64,000 nucleotides of DNA from Ampelocalamus luodianensis (lineage: Eukaryota; Streptophyta; Magnoliopsida; Poales; Poaceae). Positions within the stretch are counted from its first letter, which is position 1. Each line of letters begins with the position of its first letter. The notes under the pieces are model-generated. The model made no database searches. It was not told where the DNA came from and worked only from the letters and a program-made list of their open reading frames with translations. Of this stretch, positions 1 to 11,793 are shown piece by piece. The DNA lies in NCBI GenBank assembly GCA_036346255.1, contig CM070617.1:23611080-23675079 (forward strand), read 5' to 3'. A program made the translations under genes and the position numbers.

Positions 1-1232
1 TGTATGTCAGTTAGCAAAAGAGTGTGGAGAATGGCGACAATTAAGACGTTGTGATCACATAATGCTACGTTAATAACTACAGTATTGCAGCATTTTACTT
101 TATTTCATCTTAAGAGCCGATGAACAAGATTATATATTCAAGATGTTCCCGTAAATAGTATTGTCGGTGATCTAGAACCGATCTTACGTATGAATGATTA
201 TTTGGGGAGTCTCCTACGATTAGAACCAAACAGAGAATTGACACAGGGATTTTATACAGGTTCAAGCCTTTTCTGGAGAGAATAATAACCCTACTCATAT
301 TGAATGTGCTAATTACAATCAAGAGGAAGACTAATGCTTAATGTCTTGTGCTCCAGATTGCTCTTGTGTTGTCCATGTCCCTTCTGCCTTCTGACTTGAA
401 GCCTTTATATAATGTTCGAAGAGGTGGCAGTTCCTTCAAACCAAGAGACGTCTCAACGTTCCAAATGATGATCTGCTTGATGGAGGTTATTGTTACAGAC
501 GTTATACCCTCACGTCGCCAGGCAGTTGTCGTCAGAGACAGAGAAAAGGTCGTGCGGTTAATCCTGAGAATAACTGCGTATATTAACTGCTATGTGTATT
601 TAACACGACGCATAAGACTCCCTAATCGATCAAACCCACATGACAGCAAGCCTTATCAACTACAGGGTTGTCGAAGCCAACCTAGTCGTAGAAGATTCTA
701 CAACCACAGGGTGGTCGTAGAAGGGCTTACGACTAAGTCATGGTCGTAGAAAGTCTTACGACTATATAGCTAGGTTTCTCTCTTATGAATATTAAGGGGT
801 ATACTTAAGACTAGCATAGTAACATATTCATCTATAATAAGAATTACAGATAAATAGTAATTTAAGGATTATTATATCCTCGTCGAGTATTTTAACCATT
901 TCTCGTCTCATAAAAAATAATAGTATAATTTTAATGGACTAAGTAACTAACTACACAGTGATAAATAAATAAAAGTTACAATCTCCCCACGTTCTGTAAT
1001 AATCTGTCCACAATGATAGAACCAGATCTTTTCAGTACTTGGTAGAAATGGAACTGATCAGTTATGATAATTAAAGAAGTTTAGATTTTACTGCAATAGA
1101 TTTTCAGATTTTCACCAGAAAGTGAATGTAAAGGAAAAATCTGGAAGGCTCTAAAGGCCTACATAACAATCTTCTTCTCAAGATATCCTAAACCCAGATA
1201 CAGAAAATAAGTGGATCTAACTAGATTATTAC
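1..1232. other. Non-coding stretch downstream of UXS exon 3
   Basis: I see no further UXS exon here on the minus strand; the segment encoding the next conserved block (the region after the YxxxK motif, with the NTYGPRM-type motif) is not present. The stretch is AT-rich. Positions 100-330 loosely resemble the downstream part of a gypsy-type LTR, and 640-765 contain imperfect repeats of a short 'gtcgtagaag..cttacgac' unit. It may be a long intron with an old LTR remnant, or sequence that replaced the 3' end of the gene. Confidence 0.4.
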
Positions 1233-2846
1233 CTCAACACCACCACCACGGTGATAGTCCATGGTTAAAGTCTCTGCTGTTCTTTTGCCCTCGTCATAAC
1301 AACTCCTAACACCTGAAAACGGCCAGGGATGAATTCTCAGGAGGCAAAACGTGAAGTACTGAACAGAATCAAAGGTAATAATGCAGTACCTATCGGATTA
1401 ACATGCCCCCAATAAGTCTCCTTCTGTGGATGCTCAAGTGGATCACCATAAACTTCACTTGTGCTAGTCAACAAGAACCTTGCACCAATTCGCTTTGCCA
1501 GACCCAACATATTCAAGGTTCCCATGACATTTGTCTTGTACTAGTTGTTAAGAAGCCCAAATTTTAATAGAACTCTCACATATGATAGTGAAATCAGCAC
1601 AAGTTGCCAAAAAATAGCGAAGACCTTCCCTCAGATTCATACATGGCACCCCAAGTAATATCATGAGAAAACAATATTACAAGAATCTATAGCAATTTTT
1701 TCGTTAGATTTGCTTTCCAATTGGTAAATTACAATGGGCTATTCTCTGGTTAAAACCACAAAGAATTGATCTTTAACTATATTCAGTTCAACCTGAGCAA
1801 ACGAAAACTTTTATTAAAAACTTCCTCTGTACCTTATGCAAATTCAGGCGAGTTTAACACAAACCACAGTGACATTGCATCCTAGATGATTGCAATTCTA
1901 TGTTAAAACCATCCCGCCAGTAGACAAATCTAAATACTATAGAACTACTTGAACACAGTGTCTTACCACAACTAACAGAGTGCCAAATTTGAGCAAGCAC
2001 TTATATGCGTCACAACTAACAAATCTTTGTCATATCTTCCAGATAGCCCAAATGGAAATATCTCCCAGTTTTGTTAAAAAAAGTTGCAAATTTATGAACC
2101 AGAACGCTCCAAAGTCCAACAAAACAGCCAAACGAACACCATATGCACTTGATCCAGACCACATCCATCACTATTGTGCTCGATTTGCTTGAAGCATATC
2201 TCCCACCCAGCCACCCACCGCCCCCCAAAAAAAGAAGATGAAATCAAGTCGCTGTCAATGTAAGCAAATCAAAAGTATGTACAAATCCTGGCCGTGAGAA
2301 GGATATGATCGTCTTGATGGGGTTGTACTTGTAGTGCACGGGCGATGCGGGGCATGCGAGGTGGTAGATCCGGTCGACCTCGAGCAGGATGGGCTCGACG
2401 ACGTCGTGGCGGAGCAGTTCGACCCTGGGGTTCCGGAGGTGGTGCGCGACGTTCTCCTTCCTCCCGGTGAAGAAGTTATCCACGACGATCACGCTGTCCC
2501 CCTGCTCCAGCAGCCGGTCCACGAGGTGGCTGCCCACGAAGCCCGCCCCGCCGGTGACGACGACGCGGCGTGCCGGCGGGCGGAAGCCCACGGGGACGCG
2601 GGAGGCGGAGGAGTGGGCGGCGAAGGAGAAGAGCGGGCGGTGGTCGAGGAGGTGGGAGGAGGGGGAGAGGGAGAAGAGATAGGGGCGGAGGAGGAAGAAG
2701 GAGGAGGCGATGAGCGCGCCGAGGAGGACGAAGAGGAGGCGCTGCTCGCGGAGGAGGTAGCCGACCCAGGAGCGCGGGCCGGGGCGCGCGGGCTTCGAGG
2801 CCTTGGACGCCGGCGCGTGGGTGGGGGACTTGTGGAGCTGCTTCAT
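1233..2846 (-). CDS. UXS: UDP-glucuronate decarboxylase (UDP-xylose synthase), 5' three exons only
   Basis: The enzyme converts UDP-glucuronate to UDP-xylose for cell-wall glycans. This form has an N-terminal membrane anchor, as in Golgi type II UXS proteins. Exon 1 (2307-2846) encodes a basic N-terminus, a hydrophobic anchor (about residues 38-55) and the NAD-binding GGAGFVGSH motif of the extended SDR fold. Exon 2 (1390-1537) encodes the block with TSTSEVYGDP. Exon 3 (1233-1312) encodes the catalytic SCYDEGKR (YxxxK). The three exons join in frame (phases 0, then 1) and I see no lesions. The start is the ATG at 2844-2846; the leader upstream runs into a foldback repeat. The C-terminal half is missing from the window: either it lies beyond position 1 after a long intron, or the gene is truncated. 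Family assignment is firm; activity of this copy is unknown. Confidence 0.9.
1538..2306 (-). other. U12-type AT-AC intron in UXS
   Basis: On the minus strand the intron begins with ATATCCTTC immediately after the codon for the Ile of KTI, a full match to the U12 5' splice-site consensus, and ends with AC before AAGACAAATGTC (KTNV). About 11 nt upstream of the acceptor is TTCTTAAC (1547-1554), close to the U12 branch-point consensus TTCCTTAAC. No GT donor is available at the conserved exon junction, and joining at AT/AC restores the expected protein sequence in frame. This is what the sequence shows; splicing by the minor spliceosome is inferred. Confidence 0.85.
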
Positions 2847-2948
2847 GGCGGGAGAGCGGCGAGGCGGAGGACTGAGGAGGCAGTGGGTTGGTGGGGTGGG
2901 TTACGGCCTGGTGGGCAGGAGAAGAAGAAACGAGCCGAGGTGTGCGAG

Positions 2949-3872
2949 GGGAGAGTTTTGGGCTTAAACGACCCTGCTTGCACGTGAAATAGCGAATCTA
3001 TCCTTCTTCGAAGATCAAATAAAAAATAACACTGCGGACTCGTTGACAGACGAAACATGTCCTTGTCCCCTCCCGGAGGGAGAGGACTTCCGACACATGT
3101 CTCCCTCGTCCGTGCTCCTCGGGAGGGAACTCATGCTGATAATTAATTACGATTAAATTGATTATAACTAACTAGTAGCTAACTACGACTAATTAATTAT
3201 GAATAAATTAATTATGGCTAATTAACCACAACTAAATTGATTATAACTAATTAATTATGACTAAATTAATTTTGAATAATTAATTACAACTAAATAATTA
3301 TGACCAATTAATTATAATTAATTAATTATGACCAATTAACTACACTGTTTAATTAATCCTTAGTTTAATTTAGTCGTGGCTAATTAACCAAGGATTAATT
3401 AAACCCGTGTAGTTAATTAATTAACTAACAATACGAGGGAAGTTCCCACCGTTACACGGACGAGGATTAATTAACTCATGGCGCGGACGAGGGTTAATTA
3501 ATTAAACCCGTGTAATTAATTACACAGTGGGTTAATTGCACGACTAAATAATTACACGGTGGGGTTAATTAACTAACATATGTAATTAATTAGTCGTAAT
3601 TAGTTAGTCATAATTATTTAGTTATAATTAATTTAATCATAATTAATTAGCAGTACGAGTCCCCTCTCGAGGAGCGCGGATGAGGGAGACACGTGTCGGA
3701 AGTCCCCTTCCCTGGGGAGGGGATGAGGACGTCCGCGCACCCGTGGCACGGACGAGAACACGTGTGTCGTCTGCTGACGAGTCCACGGTGTCATTTTTTG
3801 TTTTGATCTCCGGAGGGAGCTAGATTTGCTATTTCGCATGTAAACAAATACCATTTAAACCAAGAACTCTCC
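2949..3872. repeat. Foldback / long-inverted-repeat element in the UXS upstream region
   Basis: Two arms of roughly 250 bp are imperfect reverse complements: the left arm starts near GGAGAGTTTTGGGC (2949) and the right arm ends near CCAAGAACTCTCC (3872). Paired blocks include the GAAATAGCRAATCTA segment (2985-3000 and 3825-3840) and the GACTTCCGACACRTGTCTCCCTC segment (about 3087 and 3705). The centre (3130-3650) is a low-complexity series of TTAATTA-type repeats. No coding sequence and no clear target duplication was seen. The left end lies about 100 bp upstream of the UXS start codon, so it may form part of the leader or promoter. Confidence 0.75.
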
Positions 3873-4516
3873 TTTTCTCTGTTATGTTCAGGTGTCATTG
3901 TCGACCGAGTGTCGACAGGCCCAAACCAGCTCTTCCGAAAATGAGATGACACAGGGTGTGAAATGAAAAAGCAAAACCTCTCGCTGCAATAGGAAGGACT
4001 CGTTAGACGCTTGACTTGGAAGGGTTCAGAATCTTCAGATCTGACCCACGCCACGCACGGCCCGAGCAGTTGCACTATTCAATTCGGCCCTCCAACCTAT
4101 GCCTGTATACGTGCCTTTGAGATTCTGATCTACAAATCCACAGGCTAAATCGAGGCTGCGACATAGTACGATCCGAGACGGCATGTCACTCTCGTGGTCT
4201 AGCAAACGTCTTTTCGTCAGACTGAAGCAATCATGCAAACTGCCACTTTTTCCCCCCTTTCTAAAGACAGAGCACCACCAACACTAGGTTGTTGGTTAGC
4301 GAATGCACGTCGTTCCTCAACACCTCCGATTTAATTAGCACCAGTGATTCCAACCATCCACTTTAACCTATTTATTTCCAGTATCGTGGTATTATTATCT
4401 TGCAACTGCCTAGCTCATGCTGGTGAAAAAGCTTTCGTCAGTGCATGCGATTTATCCACAACCTCTCTGCAATGCTACAATTCCTGTTCATCTTTCGTCA
4501 GTCCTATACAATGCCA

Positions 4517-6367
4517 TCATTTGCAGGCGCTTGCCGTGGCGCTTCTGCCTGCACCGCTGGCCCTCTCCTCCTGCCACGAGACCACGTCGGCGAAGACGCG
4601 CTCGACGTCGTCCGGCGGCGCGGCCATGAGCACGTGCCACATCCCGGGGTACAGCTTGAAGATCTTATCCCTGCTCGACGCCCTCTCTTACAGCAGCTTG
4701 CTCCCTGAAGGGTCAGCGACGATGTCGTTGTCTCCGTGCAGGACCAAGAACGGCAACGTGACCTACCAATTATTGGTGAAACGGTTACTTAAATTGGATT
4801 TGGATAGTTGACAAGCGGTGCACAAAATCACATGAACAGAACAGTGAGATTCGAGTGTTTAGGGCAGCACATGATGACCTGTTAATGGTGAAGGAATCAC
4901 CTCGTGCAGGTTCTTCTCGATGTCTAGGCTAACCGTAAGGAGTTCATGGTCTGTCTGCGGCGCGAGCTTTCCCTTGTACATGTACGGATTGGAGCGGATC
5001 TGCACATGGATTCAGACAAAGAACAGTGCTAAGTATGTGCACAACAAGTTTCTCTCATGGCGAACAAAAAGGCAGTTTCTCTACATAACGTGTAACAGAG
5101 AGAGTTTTGCATTACCTCTTTCTTGAACTGGTGATCTTTACAAACTTTGTCCAGCATGTCTGGGGCAGGGATGACTCTCCAGCTAGGCGCAACGGTGCAG
5201 ATCATCTTCAAAGCGCTGGCCACGACCGGATGAGGCCTCATGTCATCAGAAATCTGATATCACGTGAGAATCAAGTCAAAATTAAAACAACCATTGAGTT
5301 AGGAATCTTCAGAAACAAATCTGAGGCTTATGACCAGAGATCATTTGACACTTGACAAGAACAAACTAAATACTCCTGAAATAGTAGTAGCATGGACAAT
5401 ACAGGAACATGTTTTTTGTGGGGGCTAAATTAAGTTGTGGACCTTGCACATAGGAGCAAGCAAGACGGCACCGCCCCAGTAGGTAGGATCCTTCCTATGG
5501 AGCTGAAGCACCACTGTCCCTCCCATGGAGAAGCCGTAGAGGAACCTCTTCTTCAGCCTGTTCTCTGGCTTCTCTGAAATTGTGAAAGGCCCTGAAAGTT
5601 AAGACGTAGAGAGATATTGCGCTACAATCTGCACATCTAATGGAGTTGCTAAGCTCCATTCTTACCGCATACACTCTTGAAATAGCCAGCGCAGTCCTTA
5701 ACGATGTTGCTGAATTTTGATATGTAAGTGTAGCCTTTTGAGACAGAAGATTTACCATGGCCCTCATGGTCCATCCCGTAAACAGCGTAGCCAGTGTGCA
5801 CTAATCGAGCGGCGGTATCTGAATTCATGTGGAGTTTGTTAGTACTTAGTAACTAGGGAAGTTTCATCCATCTTGACTGCTAAATCGTTCTAATCCAATG
5901 AACAAAATTTCAAAGCTGAAGAGTAGTACCTCCCATTGATATGCTGCACTCTGATCCGTATCCTAGAAATTTGGACGATGAAAAAGAAGTTGTTTTCTTC
6001 AATTTTCATCAAGCATAACAGATTGCACAAATGGAAAGGGGAATGCGTCGGTATCATGACAGATAAAGATCAAAGCTTTGGGCTCTGATTTCTTCGGCGT
6101 CCATCTGCAGGTGAATAGCCTGTTGCCTCGTGAATTCACAATGAAGTCCTGCCCAAAGTGCGCATCCATACGTTAGCAACGATAGCAAAAAAGAAGGTTT
6201 CGATTACAAAAATTTCCTGACAAACATAGTCACAGAAGACACCAACCTCTTCATACTTGATATCATCTCTGTACTGAGCCTGCATAAATCACGGAACTCA
6301 GAGCTGAGAATCATGGGAGACAAAGTAACGTGAAGAAAGAAGAGCAGGTTGCTTCTGAATTTACCAT
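4517..6367 (-). pseudogene. Alpha/beta hydrolase (monoacylglycerol-lipase-like), copy 1, disabled
   Basis: This is the decayed member of a tandem pair with 18828-20603. Exons on the minus strand are 6365-6367 (ATG only), 6247-6279, 6055-6148, 5930-5962, 5666-5818, 5443-5573, 5116-5253, 4901-4999 and 4517-4762, the same gene structure as copy 2. They encode HGYGSE, the nucleophile elbow GFSMGG, and the Asp (GDNDIVADPS) and His (GMWHV) of a Ser-Asp-His triad. Two lesions are visible. A TAA at 4688-4690 sits where copy 2 has TTC (KLLF), cutting the protein before the catalytic His. The donor after exon 3 is AT (6053-6054) where copy 2 has GT. Everything else remains in frame, so inactivation looks recent. 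A sequencing error or unusual splicing could soften this call. Confidence 0.85.
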
Positions 6368-6775
6368 GGGAAGGTGTTCGAAATGCTGTCTGGCTATGTC
6401 CAAGTCTCTGAACAACCCGTGAACATAACAACACTAGATTTTTTTTAGAGTGAAACCGAGAGCTTTCAATTAACCAACATTTGGATTGCAATTAGCACGC
6501 AAATGCGGGACAAGGAAACGAGGGCAAGAAGATCGCCACTCTTGCGGTTCCAGCTGGGAAAAAGCAAACTTTGCACACCAGTGAGCCGCCCGTTCGCATC
6601 TCTACGAGCAAACTGAAAATAAAATTCATACGAAAAAAAAGGTGAGCTCTCTAGCTACAGAAACTATCAAAGCTACAACAGATCTATCCACATCTGCCAT
6701 CTTCCACAGCTTCACCAAATCTTGACAGTCGATCTCTAGGATCACCCGAGATAAACCACAACGACGTGCCAACTT

Positions 6776-9700
6776 TTTTTTTTTAAGAACGGCAAAAGAT
6801 TTGCACGTCTTTGTACTAAGAATAAAAAGTAAGAGAGTACAACAGTAGCAGAAGAGAAAACATCACTCCCAGCACAAGCTCTAAACAGAGCACTGGGAGC
6901 TTAGACAACCACTAGAAATGAAAAAAAAAAAGAAAGAAGAAAGAAAGAAATACAATAGACTACTCAGACAATGTTAGCGACTGTAGACAAGGGGTTCCGG
7001 AAGCGCGCCAAAGCCGAAGTTCTTCAAACATCCTGTGCAAGATTGACTCCAAAGGAGAAACCACCTTGTCAAACACCCTTGCATTCCTCTCTTTCCAAAT
7101 CAGCCAAGCGATAAGGATGATGCAGGAGTCTAAAGCACGAAGACTGGTTTGTGGTACCAATTGGCGAGTGAGCAACCAAAAATTCTCCAAGGACGCTTGT
7201 CTGGACGGGATACATTGAGGGAAACCTACCTGTTGCATGAAGCGAGCCAAAGTTGGCCAGTAATCGCACAACCCACCAGAAGATGGTCTATCGTTTCCAA
7301 GTCATAGCGGCAGAAAAACACAAATCCGGTGATTAGCAATACCACGACTCTCTAGGCGGTCTGCCGTCCAACATCTCCTTTTGACCGCCAACCACATGAA
7401 AAACTTACACTTGAGAGGGGCAGCAGATTTCCAAATAGGTCGTGCACATGCAAACCTTAACGACCCAGAGAAGAAAGCCAGATATGCAGACTTTGCCGAG
7501 AAATGACCCGACCCATTCCACCTCCACTCGAAGTGATCCTCCTCCCCCGGTGTTAAATAGATAGCATTCAACCGTTCCCATAGCCGAAGGTACTCCACTA
7601 ACGCAATGGAGTCCAGGGCCCCTGCGATGTCCTGTATCCACCGGCCATTGAGCAAAGCTTCCTGGACAGTACGCTTGTTTTTCACTGTTAGGGGAACCGA
7701 CCTGATAAGAGAGGGAGCAAGGTAACCGATACCGTGTCCACCCAACCAGCGGTCCGACCAAAATAAAATTCGGTCCCCACTTCCGAAGTGAACTAAAAGC
7801 GAAGCTTGGAGCATATCGCTCTCTGCCTTATTGCATTGAGCCTTGAGGTCACGCCAAGGCCGGTCGCCCCACGACCGTTGGAGCCAAAGCCACCTCATCT
7901 GAAGTGCTTGGCTGAGCAACCTTAGGTTGTGGATACCTAATCCCCCGAACTGTAGTGGTCTACATACCGCCGCCCAAGCAACGAGACAATGACCGCCAGC
8001 CACGAAGTCCGTTCCTTTCCACAAGAAAGCCCGTCGGCGCTGATCAATTGCTTTGATAACCGCAAGTGGAGGCTCCAAAGCCATGAAAGAGTAGACTGGA
8101 AGCACCGTCAAGACTGACCGTACCAAGACCAACCGGCCCCCTTGTGTGAGCAACGTAGCCTTCCAATGTTGCAATCTAGAGCCAATCTTATCGATGAGTG
8201 GTTGGAAATCATTCCTAACAGGTTTACGCACTGAAAGAGGCAGCCCAAGATATTTGCAGGGAAGCTGTACAAGGGGACATTGTAACTCCTCCTCAATGAG
8301 TTGAAGATGTTGAGGAGCACAATGGATTGGGGAGAAGGAGCTCTTAGCAATATTCGTTTTCAAACCGGACGCTTCACCAAAGGCAAGCAAAATGACATGG
8401 ATAGTGGCTATGTCCGAAGCAACGGGCGACAAGAAGAGAGCGGCATCATCCGCGTAGAGTGAAAGCCGATGAGGTATGACAACCTGAGTTGCAAGAGGCT
8501 GGAGGAAGGCAGACCGTTCAGCCGTAATAATGAGATTAGTGAGGACGTCCATGGTGATGACAAAGAGCAATGGGGATAGGGGATCTCCTTGTCGAAGCCC
8601 TCGACCGTGGCGGATGGTGCGTCCAGGCCGACCATTGAGAAGAATGCGAGTAGAAGCTGTTGACCACATGATCGAAAGCCACACACACCATTTACGACCG
8701 AACCCTTTATGCTGCATAACTTCCAGGAGGAACGGCCATGAGACTGCATCAAAAGCATGGGCAATGTCTAACTTCAAGAGAAAGGCGGGCCTTCAAGGTG
8801 GTGAAGAGTGCGCGCCGTTTGCCGGACCGTGAAAAAATTATCCTGAATCGAGCGCTTCGCGATGAAAGCAGATTGGTTGGGGGATATGATGGTCGACATT
8901 ACCGGCGCCAGCCTCCTGGCAAGTAACTCGGAGAAGATCTTCGTAAAGCTATGCAGCAAGCTAATTGGGCGAAAGTCTTTAACTTTTGTTGAGTCGAATT
9001 TCTTTGGCAACAGCGTGACAAGTGCGTGATTCAAACAAGAGAAGCTCCTTCCTGCAAGATTGCCGAGCTTGTGAATGGCTGCCATCACATCCGACTTGAT
9101 GATCGCCCAACATTGTTGATAAAAAGTGCCGTGAATCCATCAGGGCCTGGAGCCTTCTATGTCGGCAAGCTGCAAATGGTCTCCCAAACTTCATGCTCAG
9201 AGAAAGCAGTTTCTAAAGTGATCAGGTCATGCACTTGCACGCTGAGGACATCGAGATCCAAAGAATGGGACCTAACACCCGGTTTGCCTATAAGGTTTTC
9301 AAAATGATCTGCAATGGCATCCGCCATCTCCTCATGCGATTGCAGCCAAGTATCCTGCACCTTGAGCTGCGAGATGAAGTTGCGGCGCCGCCGAAGATTA
9401 GAGTGTATGTGAAAGAAATGGGTATTGGCATCCCCTTCCCTTAACCAATTCAGCCGCGACCTCTGCCGGGCCATTGTTCTTTGGAACGAACAGAGCCCGA
9501 GCATTTTCTTCTTAAGTTCCTTCCGAAACCAGATTTCAAGAGAAAGCAACCTGACTTCTTCAGCCAAATCAAAATGACCAATCAACTCTTTAGCCATCAT
9601 AATTTGCCGCCGGCTTTGCCCAATGCTGCGTTGACTCCAGCTTTGCAACCCTCTGTTGGTCGACCACAGGAGACAATCAAGTTTGCGGATAGGATCGGTC

Positions 9701-10552
9701 CTGCAAGAGTCGTCCTTCCAAACTCTACGAACAGCATCCTGGAAGCCATCAAGCTTTGGCCAGTAAGTTTCGAAGCGAAAACGCTTCTTAACGCCAAAGC
9801 TGAAAGCCGTAGAGAGAAGCAATGGACAATGATCCGAAACTGTTGCAGGCAGAGCACGCAGGAAGCTGTCTGGAAAAATGCTTTCCCAATCCGTGGAGAC
9901 AAGAACTCTGTCAATGCGTTCAAGTGTTGGATGTTCCCTGGCATTGGACCATGTGAACGCCCTGCCATTTAAATGAATTTCATGTAAATCAAGATCGTCT
10001 ATGAGACGGCGAAAACGACCCATGAGCCTCCTATTCAATCGGCTATTGCTTTTATCTGCCGCTTGGAGGATGAGATTAAAGTCTCCCGCAATTATCCAAG
10101 GACCGGAAATAGCGCAACGAATGTCACGCAATTCCTGCAAGAACACAACTTTGAGACTGCCATCCGTTGGCCCATAAACTGTTGTTAGCCAAGCTGAGGG
10201 ACCGCAGCCAAAGTCAATCCTTGCCGTGATAGAGAAGTCACGGTAGGAAGGGGAGCTGCAGGTAACTATAAGAGAATTCCAACCCAGCAACAGACCACCT
10301 CAAGAATGAGACGCCGGCAAGCAATAAAAACCATCGAAGGATGGTCCTAGTATTTCCAAAGAAAGATGGGCATCAATTACATTCAGTTTTGATTCTTGAA
10401 TGCAAGCGACCGCAGCTAGTGAAGAAACGATTGTCTCCCTTACAACGTCCCTTTTCGCTTTCAAATTTAGGCCACGGACATTCCAACTAATAAGATTACA
10501 GTTGTTGTTCGCCATGAATGCACAACCAACGACCTAGGACCAAAAAATCGAA
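6776..10552 (-). mobile_element. LINE-1, L1-type retrotransposon nested in LINE-2
   Basis: The element is bounded by a 12-bp target duplication, ACGTGCCAACTT, at 6764-6775 and 10553-10564. Its 3' end is an 11-nt A tail (T run at 6774-6784). It contains only ORF2, with the start at 10513-10515 just inside the 5' end, so the ORF1 half is missing, as expected for 5' truncation. It interrupts the RNase H domain of LINE-2 in the middle of the EALACRR region; the two halves of that domain read on either side of the insertion. It is about 3.8 kb. Confidence 0.88.
6960..10515 (-). pseudogene. LINE-1 ORF2: endonuclease / reverse transcriptase / zf-RVT, several breaks
   Basis: ORF2 of an L1-type element nicks target DNA and reverse-transcribes its RNA. 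The N-terminus (LISWNVRGLN) begins the APE-type endonuclease, with GDFNLIL and SDHCPLL further on. The reverse transcriptase follows (8400-9090 region) with RPISLLHS, KLDIAHAFD and the catalytic YADDAALF. A thumb region and zf-RVT end in KERNARVFDK near 7060, stop at 6960. Breaks seen are a TGA near 10300 in an otherwise continuous frame, a TAG at about 9157 next to the conserved KAPGPDGF, a frameshift between 9157 and 9088, another near 8775, and a break near 7300. The protein cannot be made intact. Confidence 0.85.
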
Positions 10553-11672
10553 ACGTGCCAACTTGACCGCGTCTACAGGCCAATGCTTCCACCAAAAAAG
10601 GGTCATAAATCCCTGGGTATTGCTTACAACAAGCAGCAACAAAGCCTCCATCGTGATCTCTTAAAACAACACCCACACCGGCAGATTTCAATGCAGTGTT
10701 CAAAGCACCATCACAATTAACTTTTGCCCATCCATTTGGAGGCGAGTACCAGGACGCTCTGGGGTCAAATATTTTTATCGTCTTCTCCTCCCTTGGAATC
10801 TCGAGTGCCAACAACATCTCTCCTGAACAATTTCCATGGAGCGTCTTGGGTTGTAAGCAACTTCATCATGGGTCCATCTGTTACGAGATGACCATATACA
10901 TCACATCACAGAGATAATAGCAGGGGTCTGATCTTTGGGGATTATTTCATCCGACATGATATCGAGTTTAAAGTTGCTGGGTGAAGTTTAGGTAATTTGA
11001 CCTGCAATATCTCGTGGGCCTGCATCCAGAACAGCCTCGCATGAGCACAATGAATGAGTGCATGCATGAGATCTTCTTTGTCCACCTTGCAAACTTCGCA
11101 TCTGTCGAGCGAAGAAACGTGACAGTATTTGAGATTTGCCAAGTCAGGAAGAATACCTCGCAAAACTCTCCACCAGAACTACCTTTGGAGGAATATTGAG
11201 TTACCATAGCTTTTTCCACACATTTCCGTTAGAGCTTGATGAACTACCTCCCCTTCCGTGGACATAGGAATGCATGGGAAAAAGCTTCTGATAGGCAGAC
11301 TTAACAGTGTATATTCCACTCTTTTCCAAATGCCAAGCAAACAAATATGTGCTCTCAGAGGAATATTAAAAATTACATCAGCATCCTGGGGAATAAAAAT
11401 CTCACACACAAGATTTGTTTTCCACGGACGAGACACTGGGTCAATGAGATCAGTAACTTTTTGTATTTCAGTATCTCGCAGTCGGCATAAAGGTCTGAGA
11501 GCAAAGGTTCCTGGGATCCAGTTGTCATTCCATATTGATGTGTTCTCTCCCGATCCAATCCTCTTTATGATACCAACTTCTAACGCCTCTCGACCAGCAA
11601 CAATGGCTGCCAAGTCGGAGAGTCTCCCTTCGGAATGATTGCTTCAAGGTGATACAAAATACCATCTCAAAA

Positions 11673-11780
11673 TGTATTGGATGGATACCCACAGGTATGT
11701 ACAGTAGAAGTACAAATCCTAGAGCTAATGGGCCTCATGGGCCATATGTACATATGAGCTATATATACATATACAGAACA
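11673..11780 (-). repeat. 3' LTR of copia-1 (108 bp)
   Basis: Bounded by TG and CA, next to a purine-rich tract on the minus strand, directly downstream of the final codons of the copia polyprotein. The partner LTR is missing. Confidence 0.7.
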
Positions 11781-11793
11781 CCCCCTTTCAAAC

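Larger units (their letters stand above)
6440..11672 (-). mobile_element. LINE-2, L1-type retrotransposon fragment, split by LINE-1
   Basis: Pieces at 10565-11672 and 6440-6763 belong to one minus-strand LINE. From 5' to 3' they encode the C-terminal part of the reverse transcriptase region (11179-11613), the zf-RVT zinc-binding region with CEVC and HALIHC (10942-11163), and an RNase H-like domain with NCDGALN and VEALACRR (10545-10817). The RNase H resumes after LINE-1 at about 6770 with LEIDCQ and ends in a stop near 6468, followed by a short 3' UTR and a run of eight A (plus-strand T run at 6438-6446). Upstream of 11672 the element is cut off by a copia LTR, so its 5' half is absent. Frameshifts show it is dead. 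It ends about 70 bp from exon 1 of hydrolase copy 1. Confidence 0.8.

Noticed and set aside
348..749. Open frame of 133 codons on the plus strand
   Set aside because: No domain, and the region looks like old repeat sequence.
2334..2987. Plus-strand 217-codon frame opposite UXS exon 1
   Set aside because: A GC-rich shadow of the conserved minus-strand coding exon.
3130..3650. TTAATTA-rich tract as a replication origin or satellite array
   Set aside because: The units are irregular and the tract is the centre of a foldback element.
6048..6060. AT donor in hydrolase copy 1 as a second U12 AT-AC intron
   Set aside because: The sequence is ATACCGA, not ATATCCTT, and copy 2 has an ordinary GT at the same place, so it is a donor mutation.
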